Shown: one piece after another, positions 9,932-18,806 of the stretch
How positions within the stretch are numbered: the first letter of the stretch is position 1
Layout of the letters: every line of letters starts with the position of its first letter
Origin: Chloroherpetonaceae bacterium
GTDB lineage: Bacteria; Bacteroidota; Chlorobiia; Chlorobiales; Chloroherpetonaceae
Reading direction: 5' to 3'
Assembly (NCBI GenBank): GCA_028277445.1
Contig: JANQGG010000070.1
Span: 1-64,000 of the forward strand
DNA length: 64,000 bases
The notes under the pieces: model-generated
Told to the model about the DNA's origin: nothing
Database searches by the model: none
Seen by the model: the letters and a program-made list of their open reading frames with translations, nothing else
Program-made: the position numbers and the translations under genes

Positions 9932-10528
9932 TCAATACATCAATTCAGCGCCGAATTCACGAATAAGGTATTTAACCACTTCATTGGTTTCGGCCAGTTC
10001 TTCAAACAATTCTTTTGGGCTCTTTTCTCGATGGGCTTCGGCAACATCTTTATCAAAAACCGGTTTTACGACAACTTGTGTCTGAAAAAACTCGCTCAGC
10101 GCCCATGTGAGTTTCGGGGCGTCTTCCTGAAGCGTTTCATACGTGAATGCATTTTTACACAAAATCTGTAAATGGCGATCTTCCAATCCCAAAATAGTGC
10201 AAAATGCCAGGTGCGATCTCAAAACCGATTGATTGCTTTCTTCCAGGTACTCAATAAACTCCTCCCATCGCGCCTGAATGTCTTCAACAGTAATGGTTTT
10301 TGATTCATCATGATCCGGGTGTTTGGGAACCTCGGGGGTTTCTTGTTTTGATTGAGGATGTTGATAGTGGGTGTTGCGAATAAAATCCGAAAAGGGCTCA
10401 CGCCATTTATCCAATCGAAGTACCGGCAGCGTTTCCTGTGCAACAACCGGCAATAATGTCGATGTTTGTGATGACTGTTTCTTTTGCTCGCGTACCGGAC
10501 TAGACTTCTTCCGTTGCTTTACTGCTAT
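9932..10528 (-). CDS. dnaX: DnaX tau-specific C-terminal extension (reached by -1 shift)
   Basis: This frame is open from the A10 run at 10528-10537 to a stop at 9932, giving 198 residues. It begins IAVKQRKKSSPVREQKKQ and has no start codon near its beginning, so it is best read as the continuation of the upstream frame. A basic linker is followed by a globular region (WEEFIEYLEESNQSVLRSHLA...FEELAETNEVVKYLIREFGAELMY), which fits the tau domains that bind the polymerase alpha subunit and DnaB. A -1 shift would join it to the 399-residue gamma part to give a 597-residue tau. A plain frameshift mutation is less likely, because dnaX tau is needed for replication. Confidence 0.8.
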   Translation of the reverse strand: MAVKQRKKSSPVREQKKQSSQTSTLLPVVAQETLPVLRLDKWREPFSDFIRNTHYQHPQSKQETPEVPKHPDHDESKTITVEDIQARWEEFIEYLEESNQSVLRSHLAFCTILGLEDRHLQILCKNAFTYETLQEDAPKLTWALSEFFQTQVVVKPVFDKDVAEAHREKSPKELFEELAETNEVVKYLIREFGAELMY

Positions 10529-11724
10529 TTTTTTTTTAACGCGTCTTTTAACCCTGCAATCTCTTTTTCCAATGCCTCTACACGTAACGGCAGCTGCCCA
10601 AGCTGAGCTGGTTCGGTAAGCTTAAGCAATGCCAGCTCAAAACGAAGGCGGGGTTCGCGAAAATGCTTGATGTCTTTTTCTGCCGAAGTTATAACATCAA
10701 CAAACCCAAGCAATTGCTCAGCAGAAAACTGTTGCACTTCCGATTCATAGCGGGCTTTACTTTCTTCGGTACCTTCAACCAATTTGGCCGAACGCAAATT
10801 AATCACCGTTAAATAATTTCTGAAATGCTCAATCAAACGAGTCAAGAAATCGGAAGGATCGTAGCCTTTTTCAAACACAAACCGGGAAAGCTCTAACATA
10901 GCCTTGGCATCTTTGTTTGTGATGGCCGTGGTGACGTTAAAAAAGAGCTCATCATCGATATCATTCAACAACTCAGCGACGGTTTCATAAGCAATCGTTT
11001 GCTCAGCGTTGCCGGCGCAGAACGAAATCACCTGATCCAAAAGGCTTTGTGCATCGCGCATCGCGCCATCGGCTTTGCGGGCAATTAAGAGCAAGGATTT
11101 ATCATCGATATGGATCGCCTCCTTTTCACAAATGGCTTTGAGCTGCGCCTGGATATCCTGAATGGCAATGCGTTTGAAATTAAACTTCTGACAACGCGAA
11201 GAAATCGTGGGCGGCACTTTATTCATTTCCGTTGTCGCAAAGATAAACACCACATGCTCCGGCGGCTCTTCAAGCGTTTTCAGAAACGCATTAAACGCGG
11301 CATTGGAAAGCATGTGAAATTCATCAATAATATAGACCTTGTATTGTCCTTTTTGAGGCGCGTAACGAACATTTTCACGTAAAGCGCGAATGTCTTCTAC
11401 GCTGTTGTTGGAAGCGGCGTCGAACTCAGATATGTTCAGGCTGGTTCCGGCATCAAAATCCTGGCAACTTTCACACTGGCCGCAAGGTTCGCTTTCCTCG
11501 GTGCGATACTTTGTATCGCTTTGGATTTTTTCACAATTCAGCGCTTTGGCTAAAATTCGGGCAGCCGTTGTTTTTCCTACGCCCCGCGAGCCGGAAAAAA
11601 TATACCCGTGAGCAATGCGCTGAGAGCGAATGGCATTTTTTAATGTGCGCGTTACATGCTCCTGCGCGGCTATGTCTGAAAATTTCTGAGGCCGGTATTT
11701 TCTGGCTATAACAATGTAGGACAT
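10525..11724 (-). CDS. dnaX: DNA polymerase III clamp-loader subunit DnaX (gamma form)
   Basis: 399 residues in the zero frame. It loads the sliding clamp during replication. Walker A is GSRGVGKTTAARI (~45-57), a zinc module CxxCxxC-like cluster (CGQCESC, plus an earlier Cys) lies at ~65-90, and Walker B/sensor 1 are IIDEFHML and FATTEMNKVP. The AAA+ domains and the oligomerisation domain III (up to FELALLKLTEPAQ, ~370) are complete. The frame ends TTA AAA AAA AAA TAG, so the gamma form is produced when the ribosome or polymerase does not slip. Starting codon is ATG at 11724. Confidence 0.95.
   Translation of the reverse strand: MSYIVIARKYRPQKFSDIAAQEHVTRTLKNAIRSQRIAHGYIFSGSRGVGKTTAARILAKALNCEKIQSDTKYRTEESEPCGQCESCQDFDAGTSLNISEFDAASNNSVEDIRALRENVRYAPQKGQYKVYIIDEFHMLSNAAFNAFLKTLEEPPEHVVFIFATTEMNKVPPTISSRCQKFNFKRIAIQDIQAQLKAICEKEAIHIDDKSLLLIARKADGAMRDAQSLLDQVISFCAGNAEQTIAYETVAELLNDIDDELFFNVTTAITNKDAKAMLELSRFVFEKGYDPSDFLTRLIEHFRNYLTVINLRSAKLVEGTEESKARYESEVQQFSAEQLLGFVDVITSAEKDIKHFREPRLRFELALLKLTEPAQLGQLPLRVEALEKEIAGLKDALKKK
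10528..10537 (-). promoter_or_regulatory. A10 slippery run for tau/gamma production
   Basis: Ten consecutive A residues on the coding strand, followed at once by the zero-frame TAG. The -1 frame is open on the far side for 198 codons. E. coli uses A AAA AAG for ribosomal slippage and Thermus uses an A9 run for transcriptional slippage in the same gene; either could act here. No strong downstream hairpin was found, which leans towards polymerase slippage. Confidence 0.75.
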
Positions 11725-11796
11725 CTGGTCTAAACGCTAAATCTTTAGGTAATTTTGGCTGGAATATACAAAACTTTTTCAGCTCTTTTTAACACC

Positions 11797-13089
11797 TCAT
11801 TTCTTAAACTCCTGTTCCGTACCAACCGTGGTAATGAGCCACAAACCAATAATAAAAAAGACAAGAAGCGAGGCAACAGCAACCCGCTGGCTTTCGGAAA
11901 CCGTTGAAATTACGCCAAAAATCCAGGGTCCAACTATGGCTGAAGCTTTACCGAACGAGCCGTCATAAAATCCAAAAAACTCTGCCGTATGCTGCTTTGG
12001 GGTAAGCCTTGCCATCATGCTTCTGGACGCTGATTGCGAAGAGCCCATAGAAATACCGGCAAGCAACCCAACCACATAAAACATCTCCTTATTTTCGGTG
12101 ACAAATGTCAGCAAAATCACCCCGATCCAAATCAATAGCGTAATGACAATGGTTCGTTTCGGCCCGATTTTATCGGTAATGAATCCAAAGATCACCGATC
12201 CTAAAATCGCCGTGGTTTGAACCGTAATGAAAAAAATCACCAATTCCTGGAAGCTGAAATTCAGGGTGTTGGCTGCATAGATGGAAGAGAACGCAATAAT
12301 GGTTAAAATCCCGTCGTTATAGAAGAAAAACGCTAACAAAAACCGCACCAGGTCGGGGTATTTTTTGACGTGCCCCAAGGTATATTTTACACGGCGAAGC
12401 CCTTCTTTAATGAAATTTACCGGTTCGGCATGGTCGTGTTTTTGATCTCTTAACACAACAAATAAGGGAACTGAAAATACCGCAAAAAACCCGGCTGTAA
12501 CCAGAAAGCTAAATTTAATGTTGTGGAGATTTTCAGGTTCAAACCCGCCAATGATGAAGGGAAAGCATACCGCAAGAATCGTGAGAGCGCCCAGATACCC
12601 CATCGCAAATCCATAACCCGATACACGCCCGATGCTTCGCCTTGAGGTTATTTCCGGCAAGTACGCATCGTAAAAAACAAGCCCGCCTTCGAACCCAACA
12701 TTGGCTAAAACAAATAGGGTTGCTGCAAAAAGTATCTGCCCGGGAGCAAGCACGCTGAACAACACCGTGCAAAGAATAGAAACCAGGGTAAATGACAATA
12801 AATACCGTTTCCGCCTGCCGGAATAATCCGAAGCAGCACCTAAAACCGGGGCAATAATGGCTCCGATAAGCATGGAAATGCTCACGCTTGTTCCCCAAAG
12901 CGCATCGCCAATCGGCTCACCTTTGCAAATGATATCTTTGAAATACAAGGGGAAAACAAAGGTAACGATCATCACGCTAAATGAGGTGTTTGCAAAATCG
13001 AAAAGTGTCCAGGCAAAAATTTTCCCTTTCGGAAATGCAGGCGATGCTTGTTTTGAAGAAGGATCCATGAGAGGTTCAGTGTTTGTCAT
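11797..13089 (-). CDS. MFS transporter, UMF1/Atg22-like
   Basis: 430 residues with about twelve hydrophobic membrane segments, for example SFSVMIVTFVFPLYF near the start and VAVASLLVFFIIGLWLITTV at the end. The N-terminal WTLFDFANTSFSVMIV and the loop SDYSGRRKRYLLSF are typical of the UMF1 branch of the major facilitator superfamily (related to vacuolar Atg22). A second signature, TDKIGPKRTIVI, lies between segments 8 and 9. Substrate is unknown; yeast relatives export amino acids from the vacuole. It lies between dnaX and the hypothetical protein gene, on the same strand as the pur genes. Confidence 0.85.
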   Translation of the reverse strand: MTNTEPLMDPSSKQASPAFPKGKIFAWTLFDFANTSFSVMIVTFVFPLYFKDIICKGEPIGDALWGTSVSISMLIGAIIAPVLGAASDYSGRRKRYLLSFTLVSILCTVLFSVLAPGQILFAATLFVLANVGFEGGLVFYDAYLPEITSRRSIGRVSGYGFAMGYLGALTILAVCFPFIIGGFEPENLHNIKFSFLVTAGFFAVFSVPLFVVLRDQKHDHAEPVNFIKEGLRRVKYTLGHVKKYPDLVRFLLAFFFYNDGILTIIAFSSIYAANTLNFSFQELVIFFITVQTTAILGSVIFGFITDKIGPKRTIVITLLIWIGVILLTFVTENKEMFYVVGLLAGISMGSSQSASRSMMARLTPKQHTAEFFGFYDGSFGKASAIVGPWIFGVISTVSESQRVAVASLLVFFIIGLWLITTVGTEQEFKK

Positions 13090-13107
13090 ATTTGGTAATA
13101 AATAATT

Positions 13108-13986
13108 TTACTGTGGCGCTTCCATGGCAAGTTCTTCGCCGGTAATTGCATCGAAATAATACGTCACAATGGGTAGCGAATGCGTGTTGGCAATAATAAT
13201 TTCATAAGCCAAATGAATTTCAGACGAAAAGAGTTGTGGCGGCGCAGGCACGTTTTGGAGTGCCGGCAATTGCTTAAAGCGTTTTCTTTCATAAACGCAC
13301 ACCTTCCTGAACTGAATCAGATCATCGCGAAAAATGTTGAAGCGTACATGCTTGTTTTTTATAGAAAACCGAATGGTTCGTCCGTTCAGCTTTTTTTTAA
13401 TTTTGGCTTTGGGATAGGTTGCCGAATCGGGCAGCGATTGAACGGTTGGCGTTAGTGTAGAGACAAGCATGTGAACTTCTTTTGTTGATTTCTCCACCAC
13501 GAATTCTATTTGCCCTCGTGTTGATCCGGCTGAGGGATGCCTGAGGTATTTGGCGCGCTCAAAAACCACCCCCAGCATATCGCCATGATCATCTACGGAT
13601 GATAGAACGACATTTTTTTCATTGATATGAAACAGTTTTTCATTCCTGGCTAAAAATTGCTTGATGCCATCTAAAATCAGCGTAAGCTCATCCCCGGATG
13701 AACTTTTCGGTTGCAGCTTAATCGGGCGAACCGGATTGAGCAATAACGATACAGTTGAAGCCACCGTATCCAACACTTCCACCTGGTACTTGCAATTGGT
13801 TTTTGTTTTGAAAGACTTAAACTGCTGTTTGCACGCCTGAAACGCTTCAGGGGAGTACGTTAAGGTTTTGGGGTAAGGCTCTTTGGCTTCAAGGATGGGC
13901 TGAAACGAAAAAAGCCCAACGACCATGCTAAAAAAACAAAGTCGCGCAGCACATAAAAACCTTGAGTGAAAAGAGTTCACAGTCAC
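13108..13986 (-). CDS. Exported protein of unknown function, PepSY-like C-terminus
   Basis: 292 residues from a GTG that directly abuts the purQ stop codon (TAA GTG); an internal ATG at residue 21 is an alternative start. A hydrophobic stretch (LCFFSMVVGLFSF, ~17-30) looks like a signal peptide. The middle part (residues ~90-180) alternates strand and turn elements around the phrase VEKSTKEVHMLVSTLTP. The final residues HLAYEIIIA...YYFDAITGEEL resemble the closing strands of PepSY/FTP-type domains, often inhibitory or propeptide-like. Beyond that I cannot name it. Close coupling to purQ suggests shared transcription rather than related function. Confidence 0.6.
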   Translation of the reverse strand: MTVNSFHSRFLCAARLCFFSMVVGLFSFQPILEAKEPYPKTLTYSPEAFQACKQQFKSFKTKTNCKYQVEVLDTVASTVSLLLNPVRPIKLQPKSSSGDELTLILDGIKQFLARNEKLFHINEKNVVLSSVDDHGDMLGVVFERAKYLRHPSAGSTRGQIEFVVEKSTKEVHMLVSTLTPTVQSLPDSATYPKAKIKKKLNGRTIRFSIKNKHVRFNIFRDDLIQFRKVCVYERKRFKQLPALQNVPAPPQLFSSEIHLAYEIIIANTHSLPIVTYYFDAITGEELAMEAPQ

Positions 13987-14697
13987 TTAGACCTTGGCTT
14001 CGATTAGATTTTTAATAATTGATTTAAAAATTTTCTCCCCATCGGTTGAGCCCAACACTGATTCGCACGCGCGCTCCGGGTGCGGCATCAATCCCAAGAC
14101 GTTCTTGGCATCGTTCGAAAGGCCGGCAATATTTTGGATTGAACCATTCGGATTAGCCTCTTCAACAACCTGGCCTTGCGAATTGCAATACTGAAAGATG
14201 ATGTTGTTGTGCTCTAAATGATGCTGTATTGTTTCAGGCGATGCTTCGAAATTTCCTTCACCATGCGCGATCGGAATTCTCAGGATTTCCTCGGCTTGGA
14301 TTTCGGAAGTAAACAGGGTTTGTGTATTGGCGGTTTTTAAATGAACCATTTTACAGATAAACCGATGCGTTCTATTGTGCATCATAGCGCCTTGTAAAAG
14401 TCCGCATTCCAAAAGCACTTGAAAACCGTTACAAATACCCAGCACCGGGTACCCCTGATTGGCAAATTTAATGACCTCGTTCATAATTGGCGAAAATTTC
14501 GCTATAGCGCCAGCTCGGAGGTAATCACCATAAGAAAAACCACCCGGCAAAATCACCACATCGCACTGCTGCAAATCGCTATCTTTATGCCACAATAATA
14601 CCGCTTCGGATTCGGGGAAATTGTTGCAAACATACTCCGTATCGTGATCGCAATTAGAACCGGGGAATACAACAATACCAAATTTAATTTTCGACAT
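13987..14697 (-). CDS. purQ: Phosphoribosylformylglycinamidine synthase, glutaminase subunit
   Basis: 236 residues from the ATG at 14697; a GGGGG tract a few bases upstream is a plausible ribosome-binding site, and a TTG at 14715 is less likely. It supplies ammonia from glutamine to PurL in purine synthesis, in complex with PurS. The class I glutamine amidotransferase triad is visible: nucleophile in GICNGFQ (~85-91) and the His/Glu pair in MPHPERA near the C-terminus. FPGSNCDHDT at the N-terminus is characteristic of PurQ. It overlaps purS by 14 bases. purL is not in the window. Confidence 0.96.
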   Translation of the reverse strand: MSKIKFGIVVFPGSNCDHDTEYVCNNFPESEAVLLWHKDSDLQQCDVVILPGGFSYGDYLRAGAIAKFSPIMNEVIKFANQGYPVLGICNGFQVLLECGLLQGAMMHNRTHRFICKMVHLKTANTQTLFTSEIQAEEILRIPIAHGEGNFEASPETIQHHLEHNNIIFQYCNSQGQVVEEANPNGSIQNIAGLSNDAKNVLGLMPHPERACESVLGSTDGEKIFKSIIKNLIEAKV

Positions 14698-14959
14698 TTT
14701 GCCCCCGTTCAACAACTTCTAATTCAATGGCGTAATCTTCCATAACGGGATTCGATAATAATTTTTTGCAGGCCTCTTCCACCCTTTCCTTTGCTTTCGG
14801 CTCGCTCTCTTCATTCAATTCCATTTCAATATATTTGCCGATACGAACTGCTTCTACAGTATCAAATTCTAAATTACCCAAGGCTTGCATTACGGTTTTT
14901 CCTTGAACATCCAAAATCGAAGGCCTTAGCGTAATTTTTATTTTTGCTTTATACAACAT
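14684..14959 (-). CDS. purS: Phosphoribosylformylglycinamidine synthase subunit PurS
   Basis: 91 residues from the ATG at 14959 (a TTG at 14983 would add eight). PurS dimers bridge PurQ and PurL in the three-part FGAM synthase. The sequence fits the family: KAKIKITLRPSILDVQGKTVMQAL at the start, then VEAVRIGKYIEMEL and ACKKLLSNPVMEDYAIEL, that is, the beta-alpha-beta-beta-alpha-beta PurS fold. The family usually has ~80-90 residues. The stop lies inside purQ, as expected for a translationally coupled pair. Confidence 0.93.
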   Translation of the reverse strand: MLYKAKIKITLRPSILDVQGKTVMQALGNLEFDTVEAVRIGKYIEMELNEESEPKAKERVEEACKKLLSNPVMEDYAIELEVVERGQNVEN

Positions 14960-14986
14960 GCTGGTTAAGTCTTTGTTACTCAAAAA

Positions 14987-15832
14987 TTAAGTTTGTTTGA
15001 TGCCGTCTTCTTCACTAAAGAAAAAGTACGTGGATTTGATCAGGCCATAGGATATGTACATTAACATGGCTATAAAAAATGCTTTTGCCTGAAACACGAT
15101 AATAAATAAAAAGGCAATCGCATAAACCGACATTTTTACGGGCGCTTGCTTAAATTCTTCGGCTGATAATTTTGGAAACTTATCGTATTGAACGGTGCTG
15201 ACCATCAAAATCGATAAACATATGGTTAGAACGGCAATGGTTTCATTTAAATACGCCGCAAAAAAGATGGACTCACTCTGAACCCAAATTACAAATGCCG
15301 AAAGTGTGATGGCTTGAGACGGCGTTGGCAGGCCTGAAAAGTAGTCTTTATCAAATCCAACCAATTGCACATTAAAACGCGCCAACCGAAGCGCGCTTGC
15401 AATCATAATTAAGGAACTTATGCCAACGCCATAGACATTCCCAAAATCTTCCAATCCGAATTTATAAACCATAAAAGCCGGCGCAGCGCCAAATGAAACC
15501 AAATCCGAAAGAGAATCCAGCTCAACGCCAAACTCTGAAGATGCATTTGCCAGCCTAGCAATAAAGCCATCCAGCGTATCAAACAAAGCGGCGAATATGA
15601 TAAACCACCCTGCAAAAACAAAGTTTTCCTGACCCGACATAACGATGGAAATATAGCCACAGGTCATGTTCATCACAGTAAAAGAAGACGGAAGGAACGA
15701 TGGGGAAACGCGTGGTATTTGTACTTTTTTAACTGTGAATTTTCTTTTGGGCATTCTTCGCTTTAATCGTCGAGCTTCCAAATTATTTTGATTGATATCA
15801 CTTGGCGGGCTTTTACTTTTCATCACTAACAT
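14987..15832 (-). CDS. pssA: CDP-diacylglycerol--serine O-phosphatidyltransferase
   Basis: 281 residues. It makes phosphatidylserine, precursor of phosphatidylethanolamine, at the inner membrane. The CDP-alcohol phosphotransferase signature DG-x2-AR-x8-G-x3-D-x3-D is present as DGFIARLANASSEFGVELDSLSD (split here as DGFIARLANASSEFGVE then LDSLSD). About six to eight membrane segments follow a basic, non-membrane N-terminus of ~45 residues, which is longer than usual. A second ATG three codons in is equally possible as start. It lies just upstream of purS on the same strand. Confidence 0.92.
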   Translation of the reverse strand: MLVMKSKSPPSDINQNNLEARRLKRRMPKRKFTVKKVQIPRVSPSFLPSSFTVMNMTCGYISIVMSGQENFVFAGWFIIFAALFDTLDGFIARLANASSEFGVELDSLSDLVSFGAAPAFMVYKFGLEDFGNVYGVGISSLIMIASALRLARFNVQLVGFDKDYFSGLPTPSQAITLSAFVIWVQSESIFFAAYLNETIAVLTICLSILMVSTVQYDKFPKLSAEEFKQAPVKMSVYAIAFLFIIVFQAKAFFIAMLMYISYGLIKSTYFFFSEEDGIKQT

Positions 15833-15887
15833 CCTTTTCTACAACTATAAAAACGCTTACAGCTAATATTACCAATCACTTCAGTTA

Positions 15888-17987
15888 CTACATCCAAAAG
15901 CCAAGGCGCACTTCAACGACCGAATCGTTCTTATTTAGTGTATTTAAATCCAGTTTTTCGTCCAAATGTCGAAAATCACGATAATATCCGCCAAGACTGA
16001 AGTAACGATCTGAAACTTTAACCTTTAAGCCTAATCCAATACTTGGAGATAACGAGACACGATGAAGTGATGATTGAGAAAATACGGGTGTTGTGCTTCT
16101 GTTCCAAAACATTAACCCAAAAGAACCTTCAAGAACCGGTGTGAATCCTTGATTGGGAAACAGAACAAATACCAAACCTAAATCCGAAGTGATGGTTGAA
16201 GTGAGCTCATTGCCGCCACTGCTCTTCCCATATGCCTCAGGCTGAGCGATCAAAGCGCCCATTCCCATAACGCCTTTAAGTAAGAAATGATCCGTTATCC
16301 GATAATCCGTGCCCGCATAAAATTGAAACCCGTAATCATGATGCTTTAATGAAGCCGGGAAAAGCGCCCCGGTCATAATAAAGAACTTAAACCGTGAGGG
16401 AGGTTCAAAATCAACCAGAATCACTTTTGAATTTTCCAAGCCATTTTGCGCCCTTACTCTGACAGTAATTTCGTTTTTGCCTTTATCGAGCTGCATTTTT
16501 TGGGCGAACACACCGCTAAGATTTTGTGTCTTTAATTGATAGTTATCAATAAAGATTTTACTTCCCGGATCTGTTCGTCCTTTTAGGGTGAAAATTTTTT
16601 CTTTGACAACGGTATCCTTTGGGACATTTAATTCCAACTTTGCTACGGCGCCTTCTTCAAAAGCCTTGCTGATATTTTTCTCAACCAGCCTGTGTGAAAT
16701 GTATTCGGATGTTACAAATATCCGACGCGGCTCGGATGTGTTGCTCTCCAAACCATTATCAGCGATATGGCGCATACGCCAGTAATAGGTTCCCGAAGCT
16801 AAATTAATACCTAGTTCATTGCCGGGGGTTTGCTTTTGAATAACGAAGGATTTAAAATCATTTTTTTTAGATACTTCAAATAGAGTGACATATGATGTAT
16901 CCACCCAGCTGAATACTGTTGAACCGGATGAAACCGTTTGGTTATCTAATGGAAGTATGGGTTTGGGCTCATTGGGTATACTCTGAACTTTTACGGGAGA
17001 ATGTATTCCAGTGGTCATAAAACCTTGACCTTCGTTTAAATTTAAGACGGTATTGTTGATGTTTACCCGAGCATTTCCTTTAAAAAGTGAAAATAAGACA
17101 TATAAGCTATCATTAATGGTTTCAACATTAATTGCGGCTTTAGAGCCAAACATCACAATTTCACCGTTAGGGATCTTAATTACAAATTGTTTGCGAACAA
17201 CCGACGGCAATAGATCTATTTCAACTTTACCTTTACCGATCTCAAGATTAGGGTAATCAGCTGCTTGTTGGCTGCCATTAAAGGTGATCCTTGAATTGGA
17301 AAACATGCGGATCATGCTTCCGTCTTTTAATCGAAGAGCAGAACGCGAACGAAAAAATACGCTTATTTTATGTTGTTCATAGATTTGCTGTTGATAGCGG
17401 CCTTTAAGAAAATCCACATCCCAAGGGGCTTTGGTTTGAACCGCACCATCAAGCAACGCTAAATACGCTGCACAATTTATCGCACGGCTGTCTTTGGTAA
17501 CGGGTTTTGATGTGTAGGATGTCAGTGAAGTAATTTCAATGCGTCGGTTTTTGATTTTGGATTCGTTTGTATTGTTATTAACCAATGGTCTTAAAGAACC
17601 ATAACCGACTGTTTTTATATAATCCGGATTGATGTTAAAATTTTTAACGAGATAATTTTTAACAACTTTGGTTCGAGCTTCGGATATGATTTGAGCTTTT
17701 TCCTCACTCAACGAATTATCCCAATGTCCTTCTATGATAATTTGTAAATCGGGGCGAGCTTCTAAATAACGACCCAGCTGGTTAAGCTCGGTTTTTGCTT
17801 TTGAATTTAATGTAGATTTTCCACTATAAAATAATTGATCCTGTAATATCCATGAACTTCCTGGGGTTAGATCATTGGTTTGTGCATAGCTTTGAACCTG
17901 TGAACCGCTTAAAAGAACTAAAAGTACTACAATGCCAATAAACACTCGTAATCTCTGGAGGGTATCAGCATGTTTTACAATTTCCAT
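15888..17987 (-). CDS. Envelope protein: OmpA-like, FecR-like and beta-barrel regions
   Basis: 699 residues. After a signal peptide (VFIGIVVLLVLLSGSQVQSYAQ) comes an OmpA/MotB peptidoglycan-binding-like domain (~45-150: FYSGKSTLNSKAKTELNQLG, IIIEGHWDN, RRIEI). A FecR-like domain follows (~210-330: IRMFSNSRITFN, IGKGKVEIDL, FVIKIPNGEIVMFG). Next are an Ig-like segment (~345-430, ending YYWRMRHIADNG) and a second one with FTLKGRTDPGSKIFIDN. The last ~190 residues look like an outer-membrane beta-barrel ending in EVRLGFWM. The role is probably linking the envelope or sensing it; the combination is unusual. No partner sigma factor is next to it. Confidence 0.75.
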   Translation of the reverse strand: MEIVKHADTLQRLRVFIGIVVLLVLLSGSQVQSYAQTNDLTPGSSWILQDQLFYSGKSTLNSKAKTELNQLGRYLEARPDLQIIIEGHWDNSLSEEKAQIISEARTKVVKNYLVKNFNINPDYIKTVGYGSLRPLVNNNTNESKIKNRRIEITSLTSYTSKPVTKDSRAINCAAYLALLDGAVQTKAPWDVDFLKGRYQQQIYEQHKISVFFRSRSALRLKDGSMIRMFSNSRITFNGSQQAADYPNLEIGKGKVEIDLLPSVVRKQFVIKIPNGEIVMFGSKAAINVETINDSLYVLFSLFKGNARVNINNTVLNLNEGQGFMTTGIHSPVKVQSIPNEPKPILPLDNQTVSSGSTVFSWVDTSYVTLFEVSKKNDFKSFVIQKQTPGNELGINLASGTYYWRMRHIADNGLESNTSEPRRIFVTSEYISHRLVEKNISKAFEEGAVAKLELNVPKDTVVKEKIFTLKGRTDPGSKIFIDNYQLKTQNLSGVFAQKMQLDKGKNEITVRVRAQNGLENSKVILVDFEPPSRFKFFIMTGALFPASLKHHDYGFQFYAGTDYRITDHFLLKGVMGMGALIAQPEAYGKSSGGNELTSTITSDLGLVFVLFPNQGFTPVLEGSFGLMFWNRSTTPVFSQSSLHRVSLSPSIGLGLKVKVSDRYFSLGGYYRDFRHLDEKLDLNTLNKNDSVVEVRLGFWM

Positions 17988-18806
17988 CTTTGAAGTTATG
18001 GTATTTTTCTAGGAAGTCCTCTAAATTAATTTCCGGTTAATTACCACAGTAGTTAGGGATTGACAAGATTATTTACACTTCCCAAGTATAATTATAAAAT
18101 AAGCTAAATATAATAAACCCTTATGTTTAAACCATTTCTTTCTTAATCTTTTGAAAAATCCGCAGTCATTGTAATACCTCCAAAGCGTGTAAGGGTTTTC
18201 ATAAGGTTTTTGTAACTTGCAAATAAACGTTGTTCCGGATCGCTTAAGCGCCTATGTGGTCAATTACGATGACAAGTTTACTTTTAAATGCTACCCTGAG
18301 CCATGTGCTGAACTTGTTTTCAGGGTAAAAAAGAAAAAATTCCGAGTGTATAGATTCCGAAACGAGTTCAGGAATGACCTTATATGGATTTCAAAATTCG
18401 GGATTTCAATGACGCATGAGTATAGGTGTTAACAAGGGGTTGCAACCCCTTGTTTTCAAAACCACCACTGCTAGGATGAGACAAGAACACGCATTCTTTA
18501 AGTGTTATTGCGAATCCTTCGGCTTCGCTCAGGACAGACTCATGGAAGCAATCCAGAAGCATTTTCTGGATCGCCACACATCTTTCAGGTATTAAAATGA
18601 CGAAATTATTGTTCCCTGAGCGTAGCCGAAGGGAACAGAACATTCAAAATCGGCATTTCGGCTACGCTCAATGCACGATTTTATTATTGTCATTTCCTGT
18701 TTGTTTATTGGTGATATATTAAATTCAAGATGGCTTACTTAAAAAAAACGTGTCGTTAATCATTTTTACTTATCATCATAAATTTCTTTAAAAAAACCAC
18801 AGTGTT
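17988..18806. other. Intergenic region with dispersed repeats, no gene
   Basis: About 820 bases. The left part (17988-18280) holds nothing I can name. From ~18293 on it is a patchwork of short inverted repeats: ACCCTGA/TCAGGGT arms near 18293-18326, a 50-bp unit at 18407-18458, ATCCAGAA/TTCTGGAT arms near 18550-18570 and GTTCCC/GGGAAC arms at 18611-18636. The two short ORFs that overlap here encode repeat sequence and are not credible genes. Parts recur at 51.3-52.0 kb and 54.2-54.4 kb. Confidence 0.7.
18407..18458. repeat. Dispersed ~50-bp repeat with 24-bp palindrome, copy A
   Basis: Starts CAATGACGCATGAGTATA and contains a perfect 24-bp palindrome (18431-18454; arms AACAAGGGGTTG and CAACCCCTTGTT). 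Near-identical copies lie at 51384-51433 and 54377-54428. Confidence 0.85.

Noticed and set aside
9932-10453. A separate gene after dnaX
   Set aside because: The frame is open back to the A10 run without an own start and has tau-like content, so it is the dnaX continuation.
18217-18643. Two short ORFs on opposite strands in the gap before the F420-type reductase
   Set aside because: They are made of dispersed hairpin repeats, have no ribosome-binding site and no protein-like sequence.
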